Assembly: GCA_913054055.1 (NCBI GenBank)
Contig: CAJXIT010000155.1
Location: 1-8,143, forward strand
Direction: 5' to 3'
Origin: an uncultured Thalassolituus sp.
Lineage (GTDB): Bacteria; Pseudomonadota; Gammaproteobacteria; Pseudomonadales; Oceanobacteraceae
DNA length: 8,143 nucleotides
This document shows, in pieces, positions 1 through 6,477 of the stretch. The stretch's first letter is position 1. Each line of letters opens with the position of its first letter. The translations under genes were made by a program, and so were the position numbers. The notes under the pieces are model-generated. The model ran no database searches. It worked only from the letters and a program-made list of their open reading frames with translations, and was not told where the DNA came from.

Positions 1-35
1 TTGTTTTTTCATATGAAATCATTCAGGAAAGTATT

Positions 36-908
36 ATGGAGCTTCAGCAACAGCCTTCAGTGATTCCGCTGTATATTGCCTGTTTATTAAAAAAGCCTCA
101 CGCTATAAATAAAGATAATTTTCAGCGGCTATCACAGCTTTCCCTTTCAATGAAAGATGTAAAAATAAGTCACTCAAAATTAAATAGCTTTAAGAAATTC
201 TTTAATATAAACAGTGACAATAAAGCACTGCCCATTTCATTTTTACATTTATTAGTCTTTCGCCCTCATTTGAAATTCATGCTTTCCAAACAGCTGCCCT
301 TCCCTGTATTAGGCCTTGTTCACATGTACAATGACATCATCAGTCACCATGATGTCTACATTGACGATACGGTTAACATTGATATTTCTATCACTGAAAT
401 TAATCAAACAAAAAAAGGGACAGAGATCACATTACACTCTAAGATTTTCAACAAAAACAGATTAGTTTGGGAAAGTTTTAGTGGATACTTACACCCAAAC
501 AGACAAAAAACCACTGAAAAAAGACGCCCCAAAAAACCCAGAATCAATATGGAGTACCAGCACTCAAAAGACTGGGAAATACAGTCCAACATTGGCCGTC
601 AATATGCACTTTTGTCTGGAGATGCCAACCCCATTCATCTGGCTTCATTTCTGGCAAAACTCTTTGGTTTTAAGCAAGCCATAGCCCATGGCATGTGTAT
701 GGCATTTAAAAGCTGCGCAGAGCTTGAGTCCTTGTCTAATTTTTCTAAACCCGCTAAACGCCTTAAGGTCCAGTTTAATAAACCTGTTTTCCTACCATCA
801 CAGGTTAGTTTTAAATACTCCCAAGGCAAGCAAGACAGTCACTTTTGCATTCACAAACCGAGCGCTAAAAAGCCATTATTAACAGGCACCATATGGCAGT
901 CTCCCTAA
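36..908 (+). CDS. MaoC-family acyl dehydratase / enoyl-CoA hydratase (double hotdog)
   Basis: Predicted cytoplasmic hydratase of 290 residues that adds or removes water on an enoyl/3-hydroxyacyl thioester (CoA or ACP). The C-terminal half carries the hydratase-2 signature: Y190, then SGDANPIH at 194-201, so Asp196 and His201 are the expected catalytic pair, followed by GF...IAHGM at about 212-221. The N-terminal half is a degenerate second hotdog, with the FPVLGLVH stretch at 89-96 typical of these roughly 280-290-residue proteins. The ATG at 36 has an AGGA Shine-Dalgarno at 25-28, which supports this start, although the frame stays open to the window edge, so an upstream start cannot be excluded. 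In other gammaproteobacteria such genes often sit next to FabG-like reductase or thiolase genes; nothing upstream is visible here. The family call is firm. Substrate chain length and CoA versus ACP cannot be read from sequence. Confidence 0.9.
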   Translation: MELQQQPSVIPLYIACLLKKPHAINKDNFQRLSQLSLSMKDVKISHSKLNSFKKFFNINSDNKALPISFLHLLVFRPHLKFMLSKQLPFPVLGLVHMYNDIISHHDVYIDDTVNIDISITEINQTKKGTEITLHSKIFNKNRLVWESFSGYLHPNRQKTTEKRRPKKPRINMEYQHSKDWEIQSNIGRQYALLSGDANPIHLASFLAKLFGFKQAIAHGMCMAFKSCAELESLSNFSKPAKRLKVQFNKPVFLPSQVSFKYSQGKQDSHFCIHKPSAKKPLLTGTIWQSP

Positions 909-943
909 ATGAATGGACACCATTTAACAAACATGAACTTTAT

Positions 944-977
944 TGCATATAAGTCATCTATAATGACTTAGCATGCA
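944..977 (+). promoter_or_regulatory. Imperfect dyad overlapping a -10-like element before the methyltransferase lipoprotein gene
   Basis: Within the 86-base gap between the hydratase and the methyltransferase gene, TAAGTCAT (950-957) and ATGACTTA (963-970) are perfect inverted arms around a five-base centre. Outer arms TGCAT (944-948) and ATGCA (973-977) extend the symmetry with a small offset. A perfect TATAAT (959-964) overlaps the centre and inner right arm, about 31 bases upstream of the ATG, but no good -35 lies 16-18 bases ahead. The dyad could be an operator over a regulated promoter or an RNA hairpin. It lacks a GC-rich stem and a U run, so a standard terminator is unlikely. Confidence 0.4.
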
Positions 978-994
978 TAATATAGGGATTTTAA

Positions 995-1813
995 ATGACC
1001 TTCATAAAATACGGTAGCCTAATATGGGTTGCGGCCACCCTGCTTTCAGCCTGCACACCTGATGTTAATCATCATGAAAACTTTACTCAAATCTCTCAAA
1101 GTAGTCGAAGTGATAGTCATATATTAAGAGACCCCTTTCGCAACCCTAATGAAACTTTAAACTTCTTTGAAATCAAGAGTGACCACATTATTGTGGAAAT
1201 TTGGCCTGGTGCAGGTTGGTACACCGAGATCCTCGCCCCTTTTATTAAGGAGAAAGGCAAGCTGTATGCTGCGCATTTCAATCAAGATTCTCACATACCA
1301 TTTTTTAGAAACATGAGAAGTCGATTTGAAGAGAAGATGGCATCTGACAAAGCCACCTATGAAAAGGTGATACCCACATCATTTGAACCGCCTAAGTTAA
1401 CTCAAGTAGCACCTAACGACAGTGCAGACCGCGTTTTAACGTTTCGTAATGTACACAACTGGATGAGAAACCAAAGCGAGCAGACAGCCTTTAATGTTTT
1501 TTTCAAGGCATTAAAACCTGGCGGTATATTAGGTGTTGTAGAACATCGAGCACCAGAGACCTTCAGTCTCAACGAAATGATCGAATCAGGTTATGTATCT
1601 GAATCCTATGTTAAAGCGTTAGCTAAAAATGCAGGATTTGTATTCGTCGAAAGTGCTGAAATTAATGCAAACCCCAAAGACCAAAAAAACCATCCTAAAG
1701 GGGTTTGGACACTCCCTCCATCACTAAGACTTGGCGAGCAAGATAAAGAAAAATACATGGCCATAGGAGAAAGTGACCGCATGACCCTGAAATTTAAAAA
1801 ACCTTTAGAATAA
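995..1813 (+). CDS. Predicted class I SAM-dependent methyltransferase with lipoprotein signal peptide (COG4798-like)
   Basis: A 272-residue protein with a lipoprotein signal: Lys5, a hydrophobic stretch at about 7-19, and the lipobox LSAC with Cys20. Thr at +2 argues for outer-membrane rather than inner-membrane retention. The mature part resembles the predicted methyltransferase family COG4798: RDPFRNPNETL at 45-55, the cofactor-loop motif VEIWPGAGWYTEIL at 67-80, an RNVHNW segment in the middle, GGILGVVEHRAP, and a C-terminal NPKDQKNHPKGVWTLPP then GESDRMTLKF. The length fits the family and nothing appears broken. The start is supported by AGGGA at 984-988, six bases before the ATG. The gene stands alone and converges with the hydrolase gene 17 bases downstream, with no obvious terminator between them. 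Substrate is unknown, and methyltransferase activity is inferred from family resemblance. Confidence 0.82.
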   Translation: MTFIKYGSLIWVAATLLSACTPDVNHHENFTQISQSSRSDSHILRDPFRNPNETLNFFEIKSDHIIVEIWPGAGWYTEILAPFIKEKGKLYAAHFNQDSHIPFFRNMRSRFEEKMASDKATYEKVIPTSFEPPKLTQVAPNDSADRVLTFRNVHNWMRNQSEQTAFNVFFKALKPGGILGVVEHRAPETFSLNEMIESGYVSESYVKALAKNAGFVFVESAEINANPKDQKNHPKGVWTLPPSLRLGEQDKEKYMAIGESDRMTLKFKKPLE

Positions 1814-1830
1814 TCACCCTAAATACAATG

Positions 1831-2649
1831 CTATTTCAGCGATTCTAAATCCAAAGGCAAGCACTCTTTAATTAGGTTTGCCTTGCAAAAATTCCCGCCT
1901 GTGAGCTTAGATACAAAATCTTCTTCTCCCAGCAACTTAAGTGAAATTTCCTTAAAACCCATCCCTGCTTTATGGTACTCCTGAGCCTGATCAGCCAAAT
2001 TTAAAATATTATCTTTCTTAGCTTTAAGTGCTGCTTTGCCATCTTTTATCACGCCTCCGTGGGGGCAAAAAAGCACATTAAAATCTAACGTTAAAACCTT
2101 ATTAATACTTTTCAATATTTGCTCAAGATTCTCATCAGATCTAAGCATTTTCAATTTTGGCGCGATATACAAATCACCACTAAAAAAATACTTTTTTTCA
2201 GGCAGAAAAAAACACGTTAAGTCTTTTGCATGGCCAGGCGTATGGATTGGAATAATTATCGAACCGTCTGCCAAATATTCTTTATCATTTAATGCTTGGG
2301 TTTCAACAGGAACCAAGGATCCCCATACAAATTTCTGCAACACAGGGGTTTTATAACCTGCTTTTAATTTGGTTTGTGCCAACTTGGGAGCTTTTGGGAT
2401 TATCCCATAAGCTTTAGATATGTAGTGGGCATTACCACTGTGGTCTTCATGATGATGGGTTAATAGAAGTTGAGAAACCTTAGATTCATCTAAAAATGAC
2501 TTCACATACTTCCACTGATTACTGGGCCCTGAATCTATGACGGTATCTCCCATGCGATAGACAATAAAATTAGTGTTAATCCCTTGGTTGATTCGCCCTA
2601 CTTTAATCCCTATTACATCTTGATACTGATAATGTTTACGAACACCCAT
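1831..2649 (-). CDS. MBL-fold metallo-hydrolase (glyoxalase II / beta-lactamase superfamily)
   Basis: A 272-residue soluble protein with the complete di-metal ligand set of the metallo-beta-lactamase superfamily: HHHEDH at 65-70 (ligands His65, His67, Asp69, His70), TPGH with His140, SGD with Asp159, and PHGG with His197. These motifs fit a zinc- or iron-dependent hydrolase acting on thioesters, lactones or similar substrates; which one cannot be told. A helical C-terminal tail at about 205-272 may help shape the substrate site, as in many hydrolases of this group. No signal peptide is visible, so it is probably cytoplasmic. The start at 2649 is preceded on the minus strand by a purine-rich GAGAGGTAGGT (complement of 2653-2663), a good ribosome-binding site. 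It reads toward the methyltransferase gene and shares a divergent region with the CWC gene. Confidence 0.9.
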   Translation of the reverse strand: MGVRKHYQYQDVIGIKVGRINQGINTNFIVYRMGDTVIDSGPSNQWKYVKSFLDESKVSQLLLTHHHEDHSGNAHYISKAYGIIPKAPKLAQTKLKAGYKTPVLQKFVWGSLVPVETQALNDKEYLADGSIIIPIHTPGHAKDLTCFFLPEKKYFFSGDLYIAPKLKMLRSDENLEQILKSINKVLTLDFNVLFCPHGGVIKDGKAALKAKKDNILNLADQAQEYHKAGMGFKEISLKLLGEEDFVSKLTGGNFCKANLIKECLPLDLESLK

Positions 2650-2911
2650 GCAACCTACCTCTCATCAACTTCCATGAGTTTGGCAGCTTTTCAGGCTCTA
2701 ACAATCACTAAAAATGACATTTAATAGGCATTTGCGCTCACTGTGATCACTTCTCAGGTATTTATGCCGAATATATTTTTCATGCATTTACATCATGAAA
2801 CCAGTAGTAAAAAGGCGGCTCTCAAACCCTACCAATACTAGGACTGATTAACTTAAATCAGTATCATGAATTTAAACTGAAGAAACACCAAAAAGATAAC
2901 GGTATAAATAA
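2650..2911. promoter_or_regulatory. Divergent intergenic region with several inverted repeats
   Basis: This 262-base gap must hold promoters for the hydrolase (leftward) and probably the CWC gene (rightward). I see no convincing pair of -35/-10 boxes in either direction. It holds two perfect dyads: TTTCATG (2778-2784) with CATGAAA (2794-2800), and ACTGATT (2843-2849) with AATCAGT (2856-2862). It also has the self-complementary GTGATCAC at 2743-2750. A TATAAA at 2903-2908 is too close to the CWC start to serve as its -10 unless the message starts inside the ORF. No ORF with homology-like character is seen here. Confidence 0.45.
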
Positions 2912-2927
2912 TTGATTGATCAATCAA
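2912..2927. repeat. Perfect 16-base palindrome over the CWC gene start codon
   Basis: TTGATTGATCAATCAA is fully self-complementary. Its first three bases are the only usable conventional start codon of the CWC gene. It is a candidate operator for a dimeric repressor or an RNA structure hiding the start. It differs from an FNR site, which needs TTGAT and ATCAA separated by four bases rather than the six here. Confidence 0.5.
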
Positions 2928-3109
2928 AGTGTCCAATTTGCATGCAAGCAAACAACTGCTCAGCAAACAGCTCAACACCTTGCTGGTGCTTCTCTGAAAA
3001 AGTGCCTGCTGACTTAATTAAACAAGCAAAGTCGTTAAAACAAGACCCAAGCTGTATTTGCCAACAATGCATCAGAACGTTTAAAGCTAACCATAAAAGC
3101 ACAAACTGA
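2912..3109 (+). CDS. Small cysteine-rich CWC-domain protein
   Basis: A 65-residue protein with eight cysteines in the pattern of the cysteine-rich CWC family: CPIC (7-10), Cys16, CWC (24-26), and CxCxxC (Cys48, Cys50, Cys53). The spacing suggests one or two bound metal ions, probably zinc. The biological role of the family is not established. The KVPADLI segment after CWC also matches the family layout. The frame is closed by TAA at 2909-2911, directly before the TTG at 2912, so TTG (or less likely ATT) must initiate; no strong Shine-Dalgarno precedes it, suggesting low or controlled translation. The start lies inside a perfect palindrome. A strong terminator follows 59 bases after the stop. 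The gene appears monocistronic. Confidence 0.78.
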   Translation: MIDQSKCPICMQANNCSANSSTPCWCFSEKVPADLIKQAKSLKQDPSCICQQCIRTFKANHKSTN

Positions 3110-3168
3110 CTAAACCAGCTAAAAAGTTTAAATACACCAACAAAAAGGAAGTTCCATTCAGCAGACAA

Positions 3169-3196
3169 AATAAAACCGGGCAAGCCCGGTTTTATT
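3169..3196. terminator. Bidirectional rho-independent terminator between convergent genes
   Basis: A perfect inverted repeat has 13 bases per arm (3169-3181 and 3184-3196) around a two-base AA centre, with a GC-rich core CCGGGC/GCCCGG flanked by A runs on the left and T runs on the right. Rightward it reads into TTTTATT; leftward the transcript also ends in TTTTATTTTG. It lies 59 bases past the CWC stop and 20 bases past the acyl-CoA synthetase stop, as expected for a shared terminator. Confidence 0.92.
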
Positions 3197-3216
3197 ATCG
3201 AGAATTTGAAACAGCC

Positions 3217-4884
3217 TTAGGCTGCTTCAACCTCCTTTGGGCTATTTTCTTTTGGCCCCCATACAATCAGTTCTTTTGAATGTTCGCCTAGCGGATAATA
3301 CCGCTCTTCTACGGTTTCTCTACGAATCTTAAGGGTTGGTGTAATCAAACCAGAGTCCACCGTCCAAATACTCTGACTGATAACAATACAGTCAATGCGT
3401 TCATGGTGCTCAAGCTCGCGATTCATACTTCCAACATGCCTTTCAATTTCAGACTGAATTTCCTCAGCATCTTTTGTTCTAGCAGTATCCGACAATTCAA
3501 TCACAGCCAACGGTTGAGAGCGCCCATTACCCATCACACATGCTTGATCAATGAATACGTTAGACGTTAACAGACCTTCTATAGGGGCTGGTGCAATGTA
3601 CTTACCTTTAGATGTTTTAAATAGCTCTTTAACACGACCCGTAATATGTACAAATCCATTTTCATCTATATGGCCTTTGTCACCAGTATGGTAATAGCCA
3701 TCCACTAATGCTTCAGCCGTTTTTTCAGGCTCTTTATAATAACCCTGCATGAGAGCCTGACTCTTAAACAGAATCTCGCCTTTGTCACTGATTTTTACTT
3801 CATTTTGAAAGAAGGGCTTACCCACAGAACCAATCAGCCGATCACCTGACTTATTAAATGTTCCGTAGCAAAGGTTCTCTGTCATACCATAGCCTTCAAC
3901 TATTTCGATACCAATTACATCAAACCAATCAATCAAAGACCGAGGAATGGGAGAAGCGCCACTGGCACAAATATGCGCTTCATTCAGGCCAAGACCTACA
4001 CGGATTTTTCTAGCGACTAACTTTCCTAATAATGGAATGGACAATAAGCGCTCTAATTTTGCTTGCCCCCCTACCTTGGCCAAAATCCCCTCTTGGAATT
4101 TAGCCCAAAGTCTCGGCACAGCAAAAAATAATGTGGGCTTAACACTGGCAAGGTTGTCACCAAATGTATCCAATGACTCAGCAAATGAAATGGTAAACCA
4201 TGCATAAAAGCTCTGGCCTTCTACAATAATCCTCTCAGCTACATGCGCTAAAGGCAGAAATGACAGGGCACGATCATTTGGCCCTGTATTAATTTGTTGG
4301 ACGCCATTATTTGATGAGAACGCAAACGAACGACACGTATGAACCGCACCTTTTGGCTGGCCCGTTGTACCAGATGTATAGACTAAAGTAATCACGTCAT
4401 CTAATTCTGGTGTATGTATTTCGTAGCTTTCAGGGGCTTGAATAGATACCAACTGATTCCAGTCATAATGGGTTGGCCCCGAATAGTATGAAAATCCAAT
4501 AACAGGAAATGCTTCAGGAACACTATTAATCACGTCTTGATCAACATCATGCTTGCCTACAAACATCAGTTTGGCTTCACTGTGCTCCAACACATAATGA
4601 ACATTTGCCTTTGACTGGCCAGGGTACAATGGAACAGACACAGCCCCTGCCATCATGATAGCAATGTCTGCGGTGATCCATTCTTGACAATTTTTAGACC
4701 AGATTGCCACTTTATCACCAGGCTCGACACCTAGCTTTTTTAACTGATACGCCATATTACGAGCGTTTTGAGCAACCTGTTTCCATGTGAACTCGTGGTA
4801 AACACCGTTTAAAGGTTGACGCAAATAAATTGCATTTGGCTGTTCTTTTACTGCCGCTAGAAAGGCTGCTAAAGGAGTTAACAT
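3217..4884 (-). CDS. AMP-forming acyl-CoA synthetase (long-chain fatty acid-CoA ligase type, COG1022-like)
   Basis: A 555-residue adenylate-forming enzyme expected to activate a fatty acid with ATP and then form the CoA thioester, feeding beta-oxidation or lipid synthesis. The core motifs are intact: phosphate-binding TSGTTGQPKG (170-179), GYGMTE (331-336), YHTGD with Asp402 (398-402), the hinge region GRVKELFKTSKGKYI (416-430), and the C-terminal catalytic lysine in TPTLKIRR (Lys519). The KELFKTSKGKYIAPAPIE stretch is typical of the COG1022 long-chain branch rather than the FadD branch, but the substrate is not proven by sequence. The start at 4884 is supported by a GAGG Shine-Dalgarno (complement of 4891-4894) six bases away. 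It is divergent from an AraC-type regulator and ends at a strong terminator, so it is probably transcribed alone. The C-terminal tail after 540 is charged and unremarkable. Confidence 0.92.
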   Translation of the reverse strand: MLTPLAAFLAAVKEQPNAIYLRQPLNGVYHEFTWKQVAQNARNMAYQLKKLGVEPGDKVAIWSKNCQEWITADIAIMMAGAVSVPLYPGQSKANVHYVLEHSEAKLMFVGKHDVDQDVINSVPEAFPVIGFSYYSGPTHYDWNQLVSIQAPESYEIHTPELDDVITLVYTSGTTGQPKGAVHTCRSFAFSSNNGVQQINTGPNDRALSFLPLAHVAERIIVEGQSFYAWFTISFAESLDTFGDNLASVKPTLFFAVPRLWAKFQEGILAKVGGQAKLERLLSIPLLGKLVARKIRVGLGLNEAHICASGASPIPRSLIDWFDVIGIEIVEGYGMTENLCYGTFNKSGDRLIGSVGKPFFQNEVKISDKGEILFKSQALMQGYYKEPEKTAEALVDGYYHTGDKGHIDENGFVHITGRVKELFKTSKGKYIAPAPIEGLLTSNVFIDQACVMGNGRSQPLAVIELSDTARTKDAEEIQSEIERHVGSMNRELEHHERIDCIVISQSIWTVDSGLITPTLKIRRETVEERYYPLGEHSKELIVWGPKENSPKEVEAA

Positions 4885-5065
4885 AACTTACCTCTATTTT
4901 ATTTTTATTTTTATGTAAGACACCTTACTAAATCATAGCCTGACAGCCGTGTCTACCACGCAGCACACGAGATATTTGTAAATTAATGCAAGGTTAGGTT
5001 GCTTTGTGTATGCTTGGCGCTAATCGTCAATAAAATCACCATTGTCACTGGGTTTTAATGAGTTC
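4885..5065. promoter_or_regulatory. Divergent control region between acyl-CoA synthetase and AraC regulator
   Basis: This 181-base gap should carry both promoters and the binding sites of the adjacent AraC protein. The synthetase leader is extremely A/T-rich: 4895-4914 is a run of TATTTT/ATTTTT units on the plus strand. Next to it lies the dyad GTAAG (4915-4919) ACAC CTTAC (4924-4928). A leftward -10-like TATGAT (complement of 4932-4937) has only a poor -35. Rightward, TAAAAT at 5031-5036 is a weak -10 candidate. The promoter assignments are tentative. Confidence 0.4.
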
Positions 5066-6085
5066 ATGAGCACGCTTGAATTTACAATTCCATACCATTA
5101 TGTGAATGCCGCCTTAAGAGGACCCAGGCAAAACGGCATGGATATTCAGGTGCTGCTAAGCAAAGCCTGTATTTTAGAAGATGTGCTTCACGAGCCAAAG
5201 TCGCGGGTCACTGCTGCACAGTATGCCGAGCTCATTAAAAACATCTGGCTAGATATGAATGATGAGTATATGGGATTGGGTAAAGTACCCAGCCAACTGG
5301 GATCATTCGCCATGATGTGCCACGCGGTTATTCACTGCCCCACTTTAGAACGGGCCTTTAGACGCGCTTATCGGTTCTATGGTTTATTTCTACACCTGCC
5401 AAAATTCACACTAGAAGTCGATCATGAATACGCCACCATCATTTTGGATGAAAGCCAGCTAAATGATCCCGACCATTTTTTAGTAGAGTCCTTATTAGTG
5501 ATTTGGCACCGTTTTGGCAGCTGGCTAATAGGTCGCCGAATCAATTTAGTTGAAGCCAGCTTTTCGTTTGACCCACCAATCAATCAATCAGAATACCGTC
5601 GCATGTTTTATTGCGACATTGAATTTAATGGCAACTATACGGGCATGAAATTTCCCGTGAAGTTCCTTAATGAAAAGCTCATTCAAAATGAAACAACACT
5701 GCGTAAATTTTTAAAACACAGCCCAGCTGACTTACTTGCAAGACCCGATGAAGGAAACAGCTTGGTTTCTCAAATTCGTGCAATTATTGGCGACGACTTA
5801 TCTCAAGAACTTCCCAATTTTGAATTCGTGGCTGAAGCATTACACACCAGCGCACAAACCCTTCGTCGCCGACTAAAAGAAGAAGGCCTAACCTACCAAG
5901 AGCTAAAAGATCAAATGCGCCGAGACACCGCATTACACTATCTGGGTAGAGGAGATTTAAGCATTCAAGATGTGTCTGAAAAACTGGGTTTTTCAGAATC
6001 CAGCACCTTTCATAGAGCATTTAAAAAGTGGACTGGCATCACTCCAGGGGCTTACCGCCAAGGAGACGTCATTCATAACGAATGA
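5066..6085 (+). CDS. AraC/XylS-family transcriptional regulator with arabinose-binding-like N-terminal domain
   Basis: A DNA-binding regulator of 339 residues. The N-terminal about 200 residues match the layout of the AraC-type ligand-binding domain seen in OruR-like regulators, with FRRAYRFYGLFLHLP in its middle. The C-terminal end carries the paired helix-turn-helix: the first at about 255-275 (VAEALHTSAQTLRRRLKEEG), the second at about 300-331 (IQDVSEKLGFSESSTFHRAFKKWTG then PGAYR), the classic AraC signature. The ATG at 5066 is preferred because residues before it look non-conserved; a TTG at 5042 in the same frame would add eight residues, and neither has a strong Shine-Dalgarno. Divergence from the acyl-CoA synthetase suggests that it controls that gene, perhaps sensing a fatty acid or acyl-CoA; this is inferred from position only. 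Its stop codon overlaps the next small ORF. Confidence 0.9.
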   Translation: MSTLEFTIPYHYVNAALRGPRQNGMDIQVLLSKACILEDVLHEPKSRVTAAQYAELIKNIWLDMNDEYMGLGKVPSQLGSFAMMCHAVIHCPTLERAFRRAYRFYGLFLHLPKFTLEVDHEYATIILDESQLNDPDHFLVESLLVIWHRFGSWLIGRRINLVEASFSFDPPINQSEYRRMFYCDIEFNGNYTGMKFPVKFLNEKLIQNETTLRKFLKHSPADLLARPDEGNSLVSQIRAIIGDDLSQELPNFEFVAEALHTSAQTLRRRLKEEGLTYQELKDQMRRDTALHYLGRGDLSIQDVSEKLGFSESSTFHRAFKKWTGITPGAYRQGDVIHNE

Positions 6086-6165
6086 GTCTTAATCCGCTTA
6101 ACACCCTATTCAATAAACTATTTTATGCACCATTATTCCGTGCAACAGCTTTGAGATATTTTTAA
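6082..6165 (+). CDS. Possible 27-residue small protein or translational coupler between AraC and SET genes
   Basis: The ATG at 6082 overlaps the AraC stop in an ATGA arrangement, and the frame runs 27 codons to a TAA at 6163-6165 that directly abuts the SET gene ATG at 6166, in the same frame. The peptide begins MSLNPLNTLFNK, is rich in Leu, Phe and Tyr with two Arg and one Lys, and has no Asp or Glu, so it could be a short membrane-associated or amphipathic peptide. No Shine-Dalgarno lies at normal distance (GGAG at 6062-6065 is 16 bases off), so initiation would rely on coupling to AraC termination. I do not recognise the sequence. It may simply be a chance frame filling an 80-base gap. Confidence 0.35.
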   Translation: MSLNPLNTLFNKLFYAPLFRATALRYF

Positions 6166-6477
6166 ATGACTGACCTATCTAATTTAGTTGAACCAAAAGA
6201 AAGTAACGTACACGGCAAAGGGTTATTTGCCAAAGCCGATATTAAACGTGGCACTGTCATTGGGAAATTAGAAGGCCATAGCGTTAAAAAAGATGGACTA
6301 CATGTTTTATGGATGAATGACGGTAAAGATAAATTCAAAGTAGAAAATGATTTGAAGTTCATTAACCACCATAAAAAGCCCAATGTGGCTTATTACGACG
6401 ACTACACCGTGGTGGCTTTGACGAATATCAAAGCAGGTGCAGAGCTGCTTCATGACTATGGTGATGACTGGGATTAA
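6166..6477 (+). CDS. Compact SET-domain protein (putative protein-lysine methyltransferase)
   Basis: A 103-residue protein that is almost only a SET core. Visible motifs are the SAM-binding HGKGLFA at 16-22, the FINHHKKPNV segment at 65-74 (counterpart of the eukaryotic FxNHSCxPN motif, with Asn67, His68, Pro72 and Asn73), and the terminal GAELLHDYGDDW at 91-102 with the catalytic-type Tyr98. There is no pre-SET or cysteine-rich post-SET region, and the usual I-SET insert is short. Bacterial SET proteins of about this size exist, so it is likely complete rather than truncated. The predicted role is SAM-dependent methylation of lysine in an unknown protein. GAGAT at 6153-6157, eight bases before the ATG, is a modest Shine-Dalgarno. 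It lies downstream of AraC on the same strand, with no terminator visible between them. Confidence 0.82.
   Translation: MTDLSNLVEPKESNVHGKGLFAKADIKRGTVIGKLEGHSVKKDGLHVLWMNDGKDKFKVENDLKFINHHKKPNVAYYDDYTVVALTNIKAGAELLHDYGDDWD

Noticed and set aside
1..63. Open frame from the window edge to a TGA at 61-63, as the end of an upstream gene
   Set aside because: Only about 20 codons are visible with no recognisable motif; it may be chance and cannot be supported.
1854..1884. AAGGCAA...TTGCCTT inverted repeat as a terminator for the methyltransferase gene
   Set aside because: It lies inside the hydrolase coding region, has a 17-base loop and no T run on the relevant side.
2742..2757. TGTGATCACTTCTCAG as a CRP site
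   Set aside because: Only the left half TGTGA fits; the right half position reads CTCAG instead of TCACA.
2920..3183. Minus-strand 87-codon frame with a hydrophobic start, antisense to the CWC gene
   Set aside because: It starts inside the terminator hairpin, and the opposite strand encodes a recognisable CWC pattern that explains the region.
3212..3224. CAGCC-TTA-GGCTG palindrome at the synthetase stop codon
   Set aside because: A five-base stem with a three-base loop arises easily from the Ala-Ala-stop codons; the strong terminator nearby explains termination.
5576..5592. CAATCAATCAATCA repeat resembling the CWC palindrome half
   Set aside because: It lies inside the AraC coding sequence, is not palindromic, and is explained by Asn-Gln-Ser codons.
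6126..6144. TGCAC...GTGCA dyad in the AraC-SET gap
   Set aside because: A five-base stem with a nine-base loop is too weak, and it lies within the possible small ORF without a T tract.
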